Below, in pieces: positions 26,375 through 35,703 of a DNA stretch of 64,000 nucleotides. A program made the translations under genes and the position numbers. Source of the stretch: Paracoccaceae bacterium (lineage in GTDB: Bacteria > Pseudomonadota > Alphaproteobacteria > Rhodobacterales > Rhodobacteraceae); the NCBI GenBank assembly GCA_016124615.1, contig WGNF01000007.1:356012-420011 (forward strand), in the 5' to 3' direction. The notes under the pieces were generated by a model. That model saw only the letters and a program-made list of their open reading frames with translations. It was not told the DNA's origin and did no database searches. How positions within the stretch are numbered: the stretch's first letter is position 1; each line of letters begins with the position of its first letter.

Positions 26375-26400
26375 AGATATGTTCAGCAGTGAACATATCT
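26375..26400. promoter_or_regulatory. 26-bp perfect palindrome, probable operator of the MarR-type/Sat-CysC gene
   Basis: Eleven-base arms AGATATGTTCA and TGAACATATCT flank GCAG. The palindrome covers the first possible ATG (26379) of the downstream frame. Its AT-rich arms stand out from the GC-rich surroundings. MarR-family regulators bind such palindromes near their own start codons, and the protein encoded directly downstream begins with a MarR-type domain, so autoregulation is the simplest reading. Confidence 0.7.
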
Positions 26401-28481
26401 TGACGCAAGCCATGACCTCCCCCGATCCCAAGCTCCCCCTGCCGGAGGAACAGCAGCTTTTCCCGCTGCTGCGCCAGATTGACCGGCAGCCCGAAGCCTC
26501 GCAGCGGGTGATCGCGCAGGCACTGGGCATCAGCCTTGGCCGGCTCAACGCCTCTTTGCGCGCGGCGGGCGAGGCGGGCCTGATCCGCGTTGTCGACCGC
26601 ACCGGCCCCGACCGGCGGCAGCGCGTCGCCTATGCGCTCACCACCCTTGGCGCCACCGAAAAGAACCGGCTGACCGAACGCTTCCTTGCCGGGAAGCTGG
26701 CCGAATACAACGCGCTTCATGCCGAACTGACCGGCGTCGCGCCCGGATACATCCTTCGCAAGCACAGGACCCAGGACATGCAGACCAACCTCACCCCGAT
26801 CCCGGAGCTTTACGTCTCATACGACTCCGCGCAGAAGCTGAAGGCCGAGGCGGGCAACCTGCCCTCGTGGGATCTGACGCAACGTCAGGTCTGCGACCTC
26901 GAACTCTTGATGAACGGCGGCTTTTATCCGCTGAAGGGCTTCCTCGGCGAAGCCGACTATGACGGCGTGGTGGAAAACATGCGCCTCGCCTCGGGCGCGC
27001 TCTGGCCGATGCCGATCACCCTCGACGTGAACGAGGCCTTTGCCGACAAGGTCGAACCGGGGCAGGACATCGCGCTGCGCGACGCCGAAGGCGTGATCCT
27101 CGCCATCCTCTCGGTCACCGACAAATGGGTGCCCAACAAAGACCGCGAGGCCGAAAAGGTCTATGGCGCCAATGACCTTGCGCACCCGGCAGTGAACTAC
27201 CTGCACCACACGGCTGGCAAGGTCTACCTTGGTGGCCCGATCACCGGCATCCAGCAGCCGGTGCACTACGACTTCCGTGCCCGCCGCGACACGCCGAACG
27301 AGTTGCGCGCCTATTTCCGCAAGCTGGGCTGGCGCCGCATCGTGGCGTTCCAGACCCGCAACCCGCTGCACCGCGCGCACCAGGAACTAACCTTCCGCGC
27401 CGCCAAGGAGGCCGAGGCCAACCTGCTGATCCAGCCCGTTGTCGGCATGACGAAACCGGGCGACGTCGACCACTTTACCCGCGTGCGCTGCTACGAGGCG
27501 GTGCTCGACAAATACCCGGCCGCCACCACGCACCTCAGCCTGCTGAACCTTGCCATGCGCATGGCCGGCCCGCGCGAGGCGCTGTGGCACGCGATCATCC
27601 GCAAGAACCACGGCCTGACCCATTTCATCGTCGGCCGTGACCATGCCGGGCCCGGCAAGAACAGCCAGGGCAAGGATTTCTACGGCCCCTATGACGCGCA
27701 GGAACTGGTGCGCCAGCATCAGGCCGAAATCGGCATCGAGATGGTCGACTTCAAGCAGATGGTCTACGTACAGGAACGCGCACAGTACTTCCCCATCAAC
27801 GAAGTTCCGGAAGGCACCACCGTGCTCGACATTTCGGGCACCGAACTGCGCCGCCGCCTGCGCGAAGGGCTGGAAATCCCGGACTGGTTCTCGTTCCCCG
27901 AAGTGGTGACGCAACTGCGTCGCACCTCGCCGCCGCGCAACCAGCAGGGCTTCACCGTGTTCTTCACCGGCTTCTCGGGCTCGGGCAAATCCACCATCGC
28001 CAACGCGCTGATGGTGAAGTTGATGGAGATGGGCGGCCGCCCGGTCACGCTTCTGGACGGTGACGTGGTGCGCAAGCACCTTTCGTCCGAGCTTGGCTTC
28101 TCGAAAGAGCACCGCGACATCAACATCCGCCGCATCGGCTATGTCGCGTCAGAGATCACCAAGAACGGCGGCATCGCGCTCTGCGCCCCGATCGCCCCCT
28201 ACACCGCCACCCGCCGCGCGGTGCGCGAAATGATCGAGGCTTACGGCGCCTTCATCGAGGTCCACGTTGCCACCTCGATCGACGAATGCGAACGCCGCGA
28301 CCGCAAGGGGCTCTACAAGCTTGCCCGCGAAGGCAAGATCAAGGAGTTCACCGGCATCTCCGACCCCTACGAGGCGCCGGAAAAGGCGGAACTGGTGCTG
28401 GAGACGGAATCGATCGACGTCGACAACTGCGCCCATCAGGTTCTGCTGAAGCTGGAGCAGATGGGCCTGATCTCGGCCTGA
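26379..28481 (+). CDS. In-frame fusion: MarR-type regulator + ATP sulfurylase + APS kinase
   Basis: One uninterrupted frame of 700 codons. Residues 12-125 form a winged HTH like the EPS-associated MarR family (Q-R-V-I-A-Q-A-L-G-I-S-L-G-R-L-N, ending R-F-L-A-G-K-L-A-E-Y). From residue 134 (MQTNLTPIPELYVSYDSAQK) it is a standard bifunctional sulfate adenylyltransferase/adenylylsulfate kinase: Q-T-R-N-P-L-H-R-A-H near 325, G-R-D-H-A-G-P-G near 419, and the APS-kinase P-loop G-F-S-G-S-G-K-S-T near 530-538. This enzyme activates sulfate to PAPS for assimilation. I see no stop or frame change between the parts. Internal starts at 26412 and 26778 exist, so the cell may make a regulator-enzyme fusion, the enzyme alone, or both. 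Confidence 0.85.
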   Translation: MFSSEHILTQAMTSPDPKLPLPEEQQLFPLLRQIDRQPEASQRVIAQALGISLGRLNASLRAAGEAGLIRVVDRTGPDRRQRVAYALTTLGATEKNRLTERFLAGKLAEYNALHAELTGVAPGYILRKHRTQDMQTNLTPIPELYVSYDSAQKLKAEAGNLPSWDLTQRQVCDLELLMNGGFYPLKGFLGEADYDGVVENMRLASGALWPMPITLDVNEAFADKVEPGQDIALRDAEGVILAILSVTDKWVPNKDREAEKVYGANDLAHPAVNYLHHTAGKVYLGGPITGIQQPVHYDFRARRDTPNELRAYFRKLGWRRIVAFQTRNPLHRAHQELTFRAAKEAEANLLIQPVVGMTKPGDVDHFTRVRCYEAVLDKYPAATTHLSLLNLAMRMAGPREALWHAIIRKNHGLTHFIVGRDHAGPGKNSQGKDFYGPYDAQELVRQHQAEIGIEMVDFKQMVYVQERAQYFPINEVPEGTTVLDISGTELRRRLREGLEIPDWFSFPEVVTQLRRTSPPRNQQGFTVFFTGFSGSGKSTIANALMVKLMEMGGRPVTLLDGDVVRKHLSSELGFSKEHRDINIRRIGYVASEITKNGGIALCAPIAPYTATRRAVREMIEAYGAFIEVHVATSIDECERRDRKGLYKLAREGKIKEFTGISDPYEAPEKAELVLETESIDVDNCAHQVLLKLEQMGLISA

Positions 28482-28488
28482 TCCGGGC

Positions 28489-28526
28489 AGGGCGGCGCCG
28501 CATCGGCCCGCCCTCCCGCTTCTTTC
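28489..28526 (+). terminator. Terminator after the Sat-CysC gene
   Basis: AGGGCGG (28489-28495) pairs with CCGCCCT (28508-28514), with an inner GCCG/CGGC stem around CAT, followed by the T-rich CTTCTTTC. It starts 8 nt after the stop codon. Confidence 0.65.
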
Positions 28527-28542
28527 TGGTGAAAATACTCTC

Positions 28543-28559
28543 GGGGGCAGACAGCCCCC
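28543..28559. terminator. Second hairpin between convergent genes
   Basis: GGGGGC pairs with GCCCCC around AGACA. It lies 17 nt from the stop codon of the convergent DUF1150 gene and follows a TGAAAATACTC stretch of a sort I associate with Rhodobacteraceae intergenic regions. It probably terminates the minus-strand Hsp20-DUF1150 transcript. Confidence 0.5.
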
Positions 28560-28575
28560 CGGCCGCAGCCGCGGT

Positions 28576-28803
28576 TTAGTGCGCGTTGACCGGCGCCATG
28601 TCGTTCTGGCGGGCCAGCGCGAAGGCCAGCGCCCGGTCGCGCACCAGCGCGATGCGTTCGCCATCGGCGTCGTGCACCGCGTAAAGCGTGCTGAACCCCG
28701 GCACCTGCGCGCGCACCTCATCGGGCAGCGAGGTCACGGCGACCGGCAGCACGTAGACGATGGGCTGCCCGGCTTTCGGGCCAAAATCGAATTTCGTATC
28801 CAT
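28576..28803 (-). CDS. DUF1150 family protein
   Basis: A 75-residue protein (MDTKFDFGPKAGQPIVYVLPV...). The sequence R-P/Q-I-V-Y-V-x-P-V near the N-terminus and the V-Y-A-V-H-D-A-D-G-E-R-I-A-L-V-R-D-R segment fit DUF1150, a small alphaproteobacterial family that sits beside a small heat-shock protein gene. Function unknown, probably stress-related by association. It begins 10 nt after the Hsp20 stop. Confidence 0.85.
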   Translation of the reverse strand: MDTKFDFGPKAGQPIVYVLPVAVTSLPDEVRAQVPGFSTLYAVHDADGERIALVRDRALAFALARQNDMAPVNAH

Positions 28804-28813
28804 CGAACCCTCC

Positions 28814-29227
28814 TCAGGCTTTCGAGATCTTGATCGTCTGCACGACCGGCTCGGGGATCGAGCGATGCAGATCGACATGAAGCAGACCGTTTTCCAGCGC
28901 CGCCCCCGCCACTTCGACGCCCTCGGCCAGCACGAAGCTGCGCTGGAACGCGCGCCCGGCGATGCCGCGATGCAGATAGACGCGGCCCTCGCCGTCATCC
29001 TCCTGCCGACCCCGGATCACGAGTTGGCGATCTTCCACGGTGATCGACAGTTCAGCCTCGCGGAACCCCGCGACCGCCAAGGTGATGCGGTAGGCGTTGT
29101 CCGAAGACTGCTCGATGTTGAACGGCGGGTAACCCTCGGTCGCCGATTTGGCGGTTCGTTCGACCAGCCGGTCAAGCTGCTCGAACCCCAGAAGGAACGG
29201 ATGCGATCCGAACGTCAATTTCGTCAT
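28814..29227 (-). CDS. Small heat-shock protein, Hsp20/alpha-crystallin family
   Basis: A 137-residue chaperone that holds unfolding proteins. The alpha-crystallin domain runs from about residue 30 to 125: P-P-F-N-I-E near the start, A-V-A-G-F-R-E-A-E-L-S-I-T-V-E, L-V-I-R-G-R, and Y-L-H-R-G-I-A-G-R-A-F-x-R-S-F. The N-terminus MTKLTFGSHPFLLGFEQLDR (start 29227) is the usual alphaproteobacterial IbpA-like form. The variant at 29248 adds seven residues. It is transcribed with the DUF1150 gene. Confidence 0.93.
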   Translation of the reverse strand: MTKLTFGSHPFLLGFEQLDRLVERTAKSATEGYPPFNIEQSSDNAYRITLAVAGFREAELSITVEDRQLVIRGRQEDDGEGRVYLHRGIAGRAFQRSFVLAEGVEVAGAALENGLLHVDLHRSIPEPVVQTIKISKA

Positions 29228-29413
29228 CTGGCTCTGCCCTTGCAGCAAGCGACAATGCGTTTGGGCCCCGATACGGCAACCCTGTCAAAGATATGGGCGG
29301 CGGCCACGGGCAATGCAAGGGCCCGCAGCGGCATCAGTTTTCTTCCCGCAACCCCCCGCAGATCGCTATATTTCCGGGGCTGACATTCAGCGACTCACCT
29401 GCTCAGGGCAGAC

Positions 29414-29632
29414 ATGAACGCACCGATGGAACTCAACAGCGAAGAGGTGTTGCGCATCAAGCTCGAGGTGCTCCGCCGGGAGCATCGCGATCTGGATGAC
29501 GCCATCCATGTGCTGGAAACCTCGGGCCGGGGCGACCAGTTGACGCTGCGGCGGCTGAAGAAGCAGAAGCTGGCGCTGAAGGACCAGATTTCGCGGCTGG
29601 CCGACGATCTGACGCCCGACATCATCGCCTGA
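29414..29632 (+). CDS. YdcH family (DUF465) small coiled-coil protein
   Basis: A 72-residue helical protein. The DUF465 pattern L-x-x-E-H-R-x-L-D-x-x-I at residues 17-32 and L-x-R-L-K-K-Q-K-L-x-L-K-D-Q-I near 45-58 is clear. Role unknown. It lies 61 nt before purE and may share its promoter. Confidence 0.9.
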   Translation: MNAPMELNSEEVLRIKLEVLRREHRDLDDAIHVLETSGRGDQLTLRRLKKQKLALKDQISRLADDLTPDIIA

Positions 29633-29693
29633 GCTGCATTGCACCCCCCCGACGCTTGGCTATAGTGCGCGCTTTCTGAAGCAGGAGGCACAG

Positions 29694-30176
29694 ATGACAC
29701 AGGTCGGCATCATCATGGGCAGCCAGTCGGACTGGTCGACAATGCGCGAGGCGGCGGCGCTGCTCGACGATCTGGGCGTGACCTACGAGGCCCGCATCGT
29801 CTCGGCGCACCGGACGCCCGACCGGCTTTGGGACTACGGCAAGACGGCGGTCGATCGGGGGCTGAAGGTCATCATCGCGGGCGCCGGCGGGGCCGCGCAT
29901 CTGCCGGGCATGATGGCGTCAAAGACGCGGTTGCCGGTGATCGGCGTGCCGGTGCAGACCAAGGCGCTTTCGGGCGTCGACAGCCTTTATTCCATCGTCC
30001 AGATGCCGCGCGGCTATCCGGTCGCCACGATGGCCATCGGCGCGGCGGGTGCGGCCAATGCCGGGCTGCTGGCGGCGGGCATTCTGGCCCTGAACGACCC
30101 CGCGCTGGCCGAGCGGCTGGATGCCTGGCGCGCCACCCTGTCGGCCTCGATCCCCGAGGAACCGACGGATGAGTGA
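29694..30176 (+). CDS. purE: N5-carboxyaminoimidazole ribonucleotide mutase
   Basis: A 160-residue class I PurE that converts N5-CAIR to CAIR in purine synthesis. G-S-Q-S-D-W at residues 9-14 binds substrate; S-A-H-R-T-P (37-42) holds the catalytic histidine; [11 protein letters not shown] is the second conserved loop. GCAGGAGG precedes the ATG. It overlaps purK by 8 bp. Confidence 0.97.
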   Translation: MTQVGIIMGSQSDWSTMREAAALLDDLGVTYEARIVSAHRTPDRLWDYGKTAVDRGLKVIIAGAGGAAHLPGMMASKTRLPVIGVPVQTKALSGVDSLYSIVQMPRGYPVATMAIGAAGAANAGLLAAGILALNDPALAERLDAWRATLSASIPEEPTDE

Positions 30177-31245
30177 TCCGCTCGCCCCCGGCGCAACCAT
30201 CGGCATTCTTGGTGGCGGCCAACTGGGCCGGATGCTTTCGGTCGCCGCCTCGCGCCTCGGGTTCCGCTGCCACATCTATGAACCGGGCGCGAATCCGCCC
30301 GCCGCCGATGTGGCCCACCACGTCACCACCGCGCCTTATGACGATACGGCCGCCCTCGCCGCCTTCGCCGCCTCGGTCGATGTCGTGACCTACGAGTTCG
30401 AGAATGTGCCGACCGCCGCGCTGGACCAGATCGAGGCGCTCAGGCCGATCCGCCCCAACCGCCGCGCGCTGGCGATCAGTCAGGACCGGATCGCGGAAAA
30501 GGACTTCCTCAGCGGTTTGGGGTTGCAGACCGCGCCCTACCATGCGGTGACCACCGCCGCCGATCTGGACGCCGCCATTGCCGCAATCGGCACGCCCGCG
30601 ATTCTGAAGACCACGCGGCTGGGCTACGACGGCAAGGGGCAGGCCCGGATCCTGACGCGCGCCGACGCCCCGGCCGCGCTGGCCGCGATGAACGGCGCAC
30701 CCTCCGTGCTCGAAGGCTTCGTGCATTTCGAGCGCGAGGTTTCCGTGATCGCCGCCCGCGGCCTGACCGGCGAGGTTGCCGCCTATGACCCCGGTGAAAA
30801 CGTCCACCGCGCGGGCATCCTGCACACCACCACCGTGCCCGCCACGCTTACCCCGGCGCAGCGCACCGACGCGGTGCTGATCGCCGCCCGCATCCTGAAC
30901 GCGCTCGATTACGTCGGCGTGCTGGGGGTGGAACTGTTCGTGACGCCGCAGGGCCTCTTGGTGAACGAGATCGCGCCGCGCGTGCACAACTCGGGCCACT
31001 GGACGCAGAACGGCTGCGCAGTGGATCAGTTCGAACAGCACATCCGCGCCGTCGCGGGCTGGCCGCTGGGTGACGGCAAGCGGCACAGCGACGTGACCAT
31101 GCTGAACCTGATCGGTGCGGATATGGATCAGGTGCCCCGTCTGGCCCGCGAAAGCCAGACCGCGTTGCACCTTTACGGCAAGGCCGAGGTGAAGCCAGGC
31201 CGCAAGATGGGCCACGTCAACCGGATCACCGGCCCGGCGCGCTAA
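30169..31245 (+). CDS. purK: 5-(carboxyamino)imidazole ribonucleotide synthase
   Basis: A 358-residue ATP-grasp enzyme making N5-CAIR from AIR, bicarbonate and ATP. The N-terminal [11 protein letters not shown], the central D-G-K-G-Q and the C-terminal [14 protein letters not shown] signature are present. The ATG at 30169 sits inside the end of purE, so the two consecutive pathway enzymes are translationally coupled. Its stop is 3 nt from the adk stop on the other strand. Confidence 0.97.
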   Translation: MSDPLAPGATIGILGGGQLGRMLSVAASRLGFRCHIYEPGANPPAADVAHHVTTAPYDDTAALAAFAASVDVVTYEFENVPTAALDQIEALRPIRPNRRALAISQDRIAEKDFLSGLGLQTAPYHAVTTAADLDAAIAAIGTPAILKTTRLGYDGKGQARILTRADAPAALAAMNGAPSVLEGFVHFEREVSVIAARGLTGEVAAYDPGENVHRAGILHTTTVPATLTPAQRTDAVLIAARILNALDYVGVLGVELFVTPQGLLVNEIAPRVHNSGHWTQNGCAVDQFEQHIRAVAGWPLGDGKRHSDVTMLNLIGADMDQVPRLARESQTALHLYGKAEVKPGRKMGHVNRITGPAR

Positions 31246-31248
31246 TCG

Positions 31249-31923
31249 TCAGGCGCTGACACCCAGCGCACGGGCCAGCGCCGCGCGGATATCCGGGATC
31301 GTGCCCATCGCGTCGATGCGGTCCAGCACGCCATGCCCGTCGTAATAGGCGATCAGCGGCGCGGTCTGGGCGTGGTAGGCTTCCAGCCGCGCCTTCACCG
31401 TTTCGGCCTTGTCATCGGCACGGCGCTTGAACTGCGTACCGCCGCACTTGTCGCAAACCCCCGCAACGGCAGGTTGCTTGAAGCTGTCGTGATACCCTTC
31501 GCCACAAGTGCCGCAGGTATAGCGCCCGGCGATGCGGTCCACCATCGCGGCATCGTCCACTTCCAGCGACACCGCCGCCGTCACCCGCTGCCCGGCCTCG
31601 GCCAGCAGCGCATCCAGCGCCTCGGCCTGCCCCTGCGTGCGCGGGAAGCCGTCGAGCACGACGCCCTTGGCCACATCGGGCTCTGCCATCCGGTCCTTCA
31701 GGATGGCCAGCACGATGTCGTCGGAAACGAGCCCGCCCGCCTCCATCACCGCCTTGGCAGCCAGCCCGGCCGGGGTGCCCTGCGCAACGGCGGCGCGCAG
31801 CAGATCACCGGTGGACAGCTGGACGAGGCCGAAATCCTCCTCCAGCATCCGGGCCTGCGTGCCCTTCCCGGCGCCCGGAGGGCCAAGAAGGATGACGACA
31901 GCGGGGGCGATGGTTGCGCTCAT
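31249..31923 (-). CDS. adk: Adenylate kinase with zinc-type lid
   Basis: A 224-residue long-form adenylate kinase that interconverts ATP+AMP and 2 ADP. The P-loop G-P-P-G-A-G-K-G-T is at 14-22, D-G-F-P-R-T at 91-96. The LID carries four cysteines (C137-x-x-C140 and C157-x-x-C160), a zinc-binding arrangement seen mainly in Gram-positives but also in some alphaproteobacteria. It starts 4 nt after the acsA stop. Confidence 0.96.
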   Translation of the reverse strand: MSATIAPAVVILLGPPGAGKGTQARMLEEDFGLVQLSTGDLLRAAVAQGTPAGLAAKAVMEAGGLVSDDIVLAILKDRMAEPDVAKGVVLDGFPRTQGQAEALDALLAEAGQRVTAAVSLEVDDAAMVDRIAGRYTCGTCGEGYHDSFKQPAVAGVCDKCGGTQFKRRADDKAETVKARLEAYHAQTAPLIAYYDGHGVLDRIDAMGTIPDIRAALARALGVSA

Positions 31924-31927
31924 TGGC

Positions 31928-33889
31928 TCAGGCCCGGTTCATGCGGTTGTCGATCAACTCGTCCACCACCGACGGGTCGGCCAGTGTCGAGGTGTCGCCC
32001 AGCGCGCCAAAATCGTTCTCGGCGATCTTGCGCAGGATGCGGCGCATGATCTTGCCGGATCGCGTCTTGGGCAGGCCCGGCGCCCACTGGATCAGATCGG
32101 GGCTGGCGATCGGCCCGATTTCGGTGCGGACCCATTTCACCAGTTCCTTGCGCAGATCGTCGCTGGGAACCTCGCCGTTCATCAGCGTGACATAGGCATA
32201 GATGCCTTGCCCCTTGATCGGGTGCGGATAGCCCACCACGGCGGCCTCGGCCACCTTGGCATGGGCGACCAGCGCGCTTTCCACCTCGGCCGTGCCCATC
32301 CGGTGGCCCGAGACGTTGATCACGTCATCGACGCGGCCGGTGATCCAGTAATAGCCATCCTCATCGCGCCGGCAGCCGTCGCCGGTGAAGTAATAGCCCT
32401 TGTACTGCTCGAAATAGGCCGACTGGAACCGCTCATGGTCGCCCCACAGCGTGCGCATCTGCCCCGGCCAGCTGTCGGCGATGCACAGCACGCCCTCGAC
32501 CTCGGGCCCCTCCTGTACCGCCGCCGTCGCGGCGTCCAGCACCACCGGCTTCACGCCGAAGAACGGCAGCGTCGCAGCGCCCGGCTTGGTGCCGATCGCG
32601 CCCGGCAAGGGCGTGATCATGTGGCCGCCGGTCTCGGTCTGCCAGAAGGTGTCGACGATCGGGCACTGCCCCTTGCCGACATGTTCGTTGTACCAGTGCC
32701 AGGCCTCGGGGTTGATCGGCTCGCCGACCGAACCCAGCAGCTTCAGCGACGACAGGTCGTGCTTGGCCGGCCATTCCGGCCCCAGCCCCATCAGCGAACG
32801 GATCGCCGTCGGCGCGGTGTAGAACTGGTTGACCTTGTGCTTTTCGACCACGGCCCAGAACCGGCCTGCGTCGGGGTAGGTCGGCACGCCTTCGAACATC
32901 ACCGTGGTCGCGCCGTTCGCCAGCGGGCCGTACAGGATATAGCTGTGGCCGGTCACCCAGCCCACATCGGCGGTGCACCAGAACACGTCGCCCTGATGAT
33001 AATCGAACGTGTATTCATGCGTCATCGCCGCATAGACAAGGTAGCCACCCGAGGTATGCACCACCCCCTTCGGCTTGCCGGTGGAGCCCGAGGTGTAAAG
33101 GATGAACAGCGGATCCTCCGCCCCCATCGGCCGCACCGGGCAATCGGGTGCCGCGGTATCCATCAGCGCCTTCACATCGACGTCGCGACCCTGAATCCAG
33201 GTCGTCTGGTCGCCGGTATGCTTCACCACAAGGCAGCGCACCCGGTCAGAGCAGTGCAACAGCGCCGCATCGGTATTCGACTTCAGCGCCGTGCGCTTGC
33301 CGCCGCGCGGGGCAGAGTCGGCGGTGATCACCAGCTTGGCGCCGCAGTCGTTGATGCGGTTCGCCAGCGCGTCGGGCGAAAAGCCCGCGAACACCACCGA
33401 ATGAACGGCACCGATCCGCGCGCAGGCCAGCATCGCATAGGCCGCTTCCGGGATCATCGGTAGATAGATCACCACGCGGTCGCCGCGCATCACGCCCTGC
33501 GACAGCAGAACGTTCGCCATCCGACAGACCTTCTCGTGCAGGTCGCGGTAGGTGATGTGCTGTGCCGGGGTCTTCGGGTCATCCGGCTCGAAGATGATCG
33601 CGGTCTGGTCGCCGCGGGTTTCCAGATGCCGGTCGATGCAGTTCTGGGCGACGTTCAGCACGCCATCCTCGAACCACTTGATGTCGACCTTGCCGTATTC
33701 GAACGTCGTGTTCTTCACCTTGCTGTAGGGCTTGATCCAGTCGAGACGCTTGCCATGCTCGCCCCAGAACGTGTCCGGGTCATCGCTCGAAGCGGAATAC
33801 ATCTTGGCATAGCCTTCGGCGTTCACATGCGCCTTGGCGATGAAGTCCCCCGGCGCCGCGTGCGGCACAACTTTCGGGTGATCGGTCAT
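31928..33889 (-). CDS. acsA: Acetate-CoA ligase (acetyl-CoA synthetase)
   Basis: A 653-residue AMP-forming synthetase turning acetate, ATP and CoA into acetyl-CoA. The A3 loop [11 protein letters not shown], the hinge [16 protein letters not shown] region and the C-terminal [10 protein letters not shown] are clear; Lys613 is the residue that Pat-type acetyltransferases modify in relatives. The ATG at 33889 has GGAGGAG upstream. It is followed at once by adk, an unusual but energy-logical pairing since the enzyme makes AMP. Confidence 0.96.
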   Translation of the reverse strand: MTDHPKVVPHAAPGDFIAKAHVNAEGYAKMYSASSDDPDTFWGEHGKRLDWIKPYSKVKNTTFEYGKVDIKWFEDGVLNVAQNCIDRHLETRGDQTAIIFEPDDPKTPAQHITYRDLHEKVCRMANVLLSQGVMRGDRVVIYLPMIPEAAYAMLACARIGAVHSVVFAGFSPDALANRINDCGAKLVITADSAPRGGKRTALKSNTDAALLHCSDRVRCLVVKHTGDQTTWIQGRDVDVKALMDTAAPDCPVRPMGAEDPLFILYTSGSTGKPKGVVHTSGGYLVYAAMTHEYTFDYHQGDVFWCTADVGWVTGHSYILYGPLANGATTVMFEGVPTYPDAGRFWAVVEKHKVNQFYTAPTAIRSLMGLGPEWPAKHDLSSLKLLGSVGEPINPEAWHWYNEHVGKGQCPIVDTFWQTETGGHMITPLPGAIGTKPGAATLPFFGVKPVVLDAATAAVQEGPEVEGVLCIADSWPGQMRTLWGDHERFQSAYFEQYKGYYFTGDGCRRDEDGYYWITGRVDDVINVSGHRMGTAEVESALVAHAKVAEAAVVGYPHPIKGQGIYAYVTLMNGEVPSDDLRKELVKWVRTEIGPIASPDLIQWAPGLPKTRSGKIMRRILRKIAENDFGALGDTSTLADPSVVDELIDNRMNRA

Positions 33890-34351
33890 GGATGCTCCTC
33901 CTCTGGCTTGTCTGCCATCCCTCAAACGGCATACCCCAGCCCCCCGGTAAACGGGAAGCGGGTTACTCCTCCACGGCGCAGTCTAGCCGATGGTCAATCC
34001 ATAGGTAAACCGTTTTGATTCATGGATTTTTCTGTGAAAACTTTCACAGCATACCGTGGCATTCAGTAAATTTCTTTCGGCTGGCGTGCGTTTTGACAGG
34101 GGAAATCAAATTCTTGCCGGTTCAGGGGATGCTGAAAATCCGGGCAGGGCATGGAATTCTGCGCATTCCCCCGCGGTGGCGCGTCGAGATGACGCAACGG
34201 AAAGCAATCCGCGCGACCGATCCTGACTCAGGCTGGCGCCTGCGCGCACGAATCCTGCGCGCATGATTCGGCCCGCGTCACGCCGTCCGGTTGCCCGCAT
34301 CGCCCGGCCGCTCTACGCTCCGGGTCCGTTGCTCCATCAGGAAGGCGTGCG
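33890..34351. other. Intergenic region upstream of acsA, comparatively AT-rich
   Basis: About 460 bp without a supported gene; an 83-codon frame at 34015-34266 has no recognisable features. Base composition falls in 34000-34130. The stretch holds a CRP-type palindrome (34032-34049). On the minus strand TTTACC and TAGACT hexamers 18 bp apart (about 34008-33980) are a possible acsA promoter; the palindrome would then lie near -67. Confidence 0.5.
34032..34049. promoter_or_regulatory. CRP/FNR-type palindrome upstream of acsA
   Basis: CTGTGAAA-AC-TTTCACAG is a perfect 8-bp-arm palindrome and contains TGTGA-N6-TCACA, the classical CRP consensus. It lies about 143 bp upstream of the acsA ATG. In E. 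coli acs is CRP-activated; alphaproteobacteria lack a canonical cAMP-CRP circuit in many cases but have many CRP/FNR family members, so the actual binder is uncertain. Confidence 0.6.
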
Positions 34352-34846
34352 ATGCCAGAGCCCGTGAACCCGATCCGGCCGACCGACGACGAGGCCCGCG
34401 CGCTGGCGCGTGGGTTGTTGGCGGGCGCGCGTCATGCCGCGCTGGCCGTGCTGCACCCCGACACCGGCGGCCCCTACGTCAGCCGCGTGGCGCTGGGGCA
34501 GGCGCCCGATGGCGCGCCGGTCACGCTGATCTCGACCCTCGCGCTGCACACACGCGCGCTCCAGGCCGATCCGCGCGCCGCGATCCTTGTGGGCGAGCCG
34601 GGGCCGAAGGGCGACCCGCTGACCCATCCGCGCCTGACCGTGCAGGCCCGCGCGCGCTTCATCGACCGCGCCGACCCCGCCCATGCCGCGATCCGCGCCC
34701 GCTACCTTGCCGATCACCCGAAATCGAAACTTTACGCCGATTTCGCCGATTTCGGTTTCGTGCTGTTCGATGTGGAAGGCGCCGCCCTCAACGGCGGCTT
34801 CGGCAAGGCGTATCAGTTGACGTTCGAAGACCTCAGACCGCGCTGA
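34352..34846 (+). CDS. Pyridoxamine 5'-phosphate oxidase-fold protein (HugZ-like)
   Basis: A 164-residue FMN-binding split-barrel protein. [19 protein letters not shown] at about 29-47, [10 protein letters not shown] near 58-67 and the C-terminal [19 protein letters not shown] motif are those of the alphaproteobacterial HugZ/pyridoxamine-oxidase-related family, some of which are linked to haem use. The role here is unproven. Its last 14 bases overlap the 3' end of the convergent SDR gene. Confidence 0.8.
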   Translation: MPEPVNPIRPTDDEARALARGLLAGARHAALAVLHPDTGGPYVSRVALGQAPDGAPVTLISTLALHTRALQADPRAAILVGEPGPKGDPLTHPRLTVQARARFIDRADPAHAAIRARYLADHPKSKLYADFADFGFVLFDVEGAALNGGFGKAYQLTFEDLRPR

Positions 34847-35612
34847 ACCCGCCATCCACGAACAACTGCGCCCCGTTGACGAATTCGCTGTCGTCCGAGG
34901 CAAGGTACAGCGCCGCCCGCGCGATATCCTCGGGCCGCCCCATCCGCCCCTGCGCCGCCGTGATCGCCGCTTCAGACGCATCCACCCCCAGCGCGGTCAG
35001 TTCCTTCACCTCGCGCCGCCCGTGCGGCGTGTCGATGAAGCCGGGGCAAACCGCGTTGCAGCGGATGCCCTTGTCACGGAACTCCACCGCGATGGCGCGG
35101 GCGAACATGTGGCAGGCGCCCTTGGTGGCGTCGTACAGCACCTCCATCGGCGTCGCGTAGACCGCCGAGATCGACGAGGTACAGACGATGCTGCCGCCAC
35201 CCGCCGCGATCATCTGCGGCAGCACGGCCCGCGTCATCAGGTACATCGACTTCACGTTGACGTCGAAAAGGAAATCCCAGTCCGCCTCTTCCGTCTCCAG
35301 AAACGGTTTGATGACGATGGTGCCCGCGTGGTTGAAGAGCACCGTCACCGGCCCCAACGCCGCCGTGACCGCCGCCACCGCGGCCTCCACCTCGACCTTC
35401 TGCGCCACATCGCAAGCCACGAACACCGCCCGATGCCCGGCGGCCACCAGATCCGCCGCCAGCGCCTCGCCCCGCGCGGCGTCGCGGTCCACGATTCCCA
35501 CCGCCGCGCCCTCGGCCGCGAACAGCCGCACCGCCGCCGCCCCGCAGCCCCCGGCACCGCCCGACACCAGCGCCACCTTGCCCGCCAACCGATCCGCCAT
35601 CGCCGCCCCCAT
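34833..35612 (-). CDS. Short-chain dehydrogenase/reductase
   Basis: A classical SDR of 259 residues. The cofactor loop S-G-G-A-G-G-C-G is at 17-24, Asp42 in V-D-R-D points to NAD(H), N94-H-A-G replaces the usual NNAG, and the catalytic set is Ser147 (TSSIS), Tyr160 and Lys164 (Y-D-A-T-K). The C-terminal [14 protein letters not shown] is typical. The substrate cannot be told. An ATG at 35600 is an alternative start. Confidence 0.88.
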   Translation of the reverse strand: MGAAMADRLAGKVALVSGGAGGCGAAAVRLFAAEGAAVGIVDRDAARGEALAADLVAAGHRAVFVACDVAQKVEVEAAVAAVTAALGPVTVLFNHAGTIVIKPFLETEEADWDFLFDVNVKSMYLMTRAVLPQMIAAGGGSIVCTSSISAVYATPMEVLYDATKGACHMFARAIAVEFRDKGIRCNAVCPGFIDTPHGRREVKELTALGVDASEAAITAAQGRMGRPEDIARAALYLASDDSEFVNGAQLFVDGGFSAV

Positions 35613-35703
35613 CTGCTCTCCGCTGCAGCCTAGGGCCGCCGCCGCACCCCGGCAACGGCCAAGCGAACGGGGCGCAGCCCGCGAGCCACGCCCCGCATCC
35701 TCG

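Noticed and set aside
34015..34266. An 83-codon frame upstream of the HugZ-like gene
   Set aside because: No ribosome-binding site or recognisable features; it crosses the CRP-type site and looks like control region.
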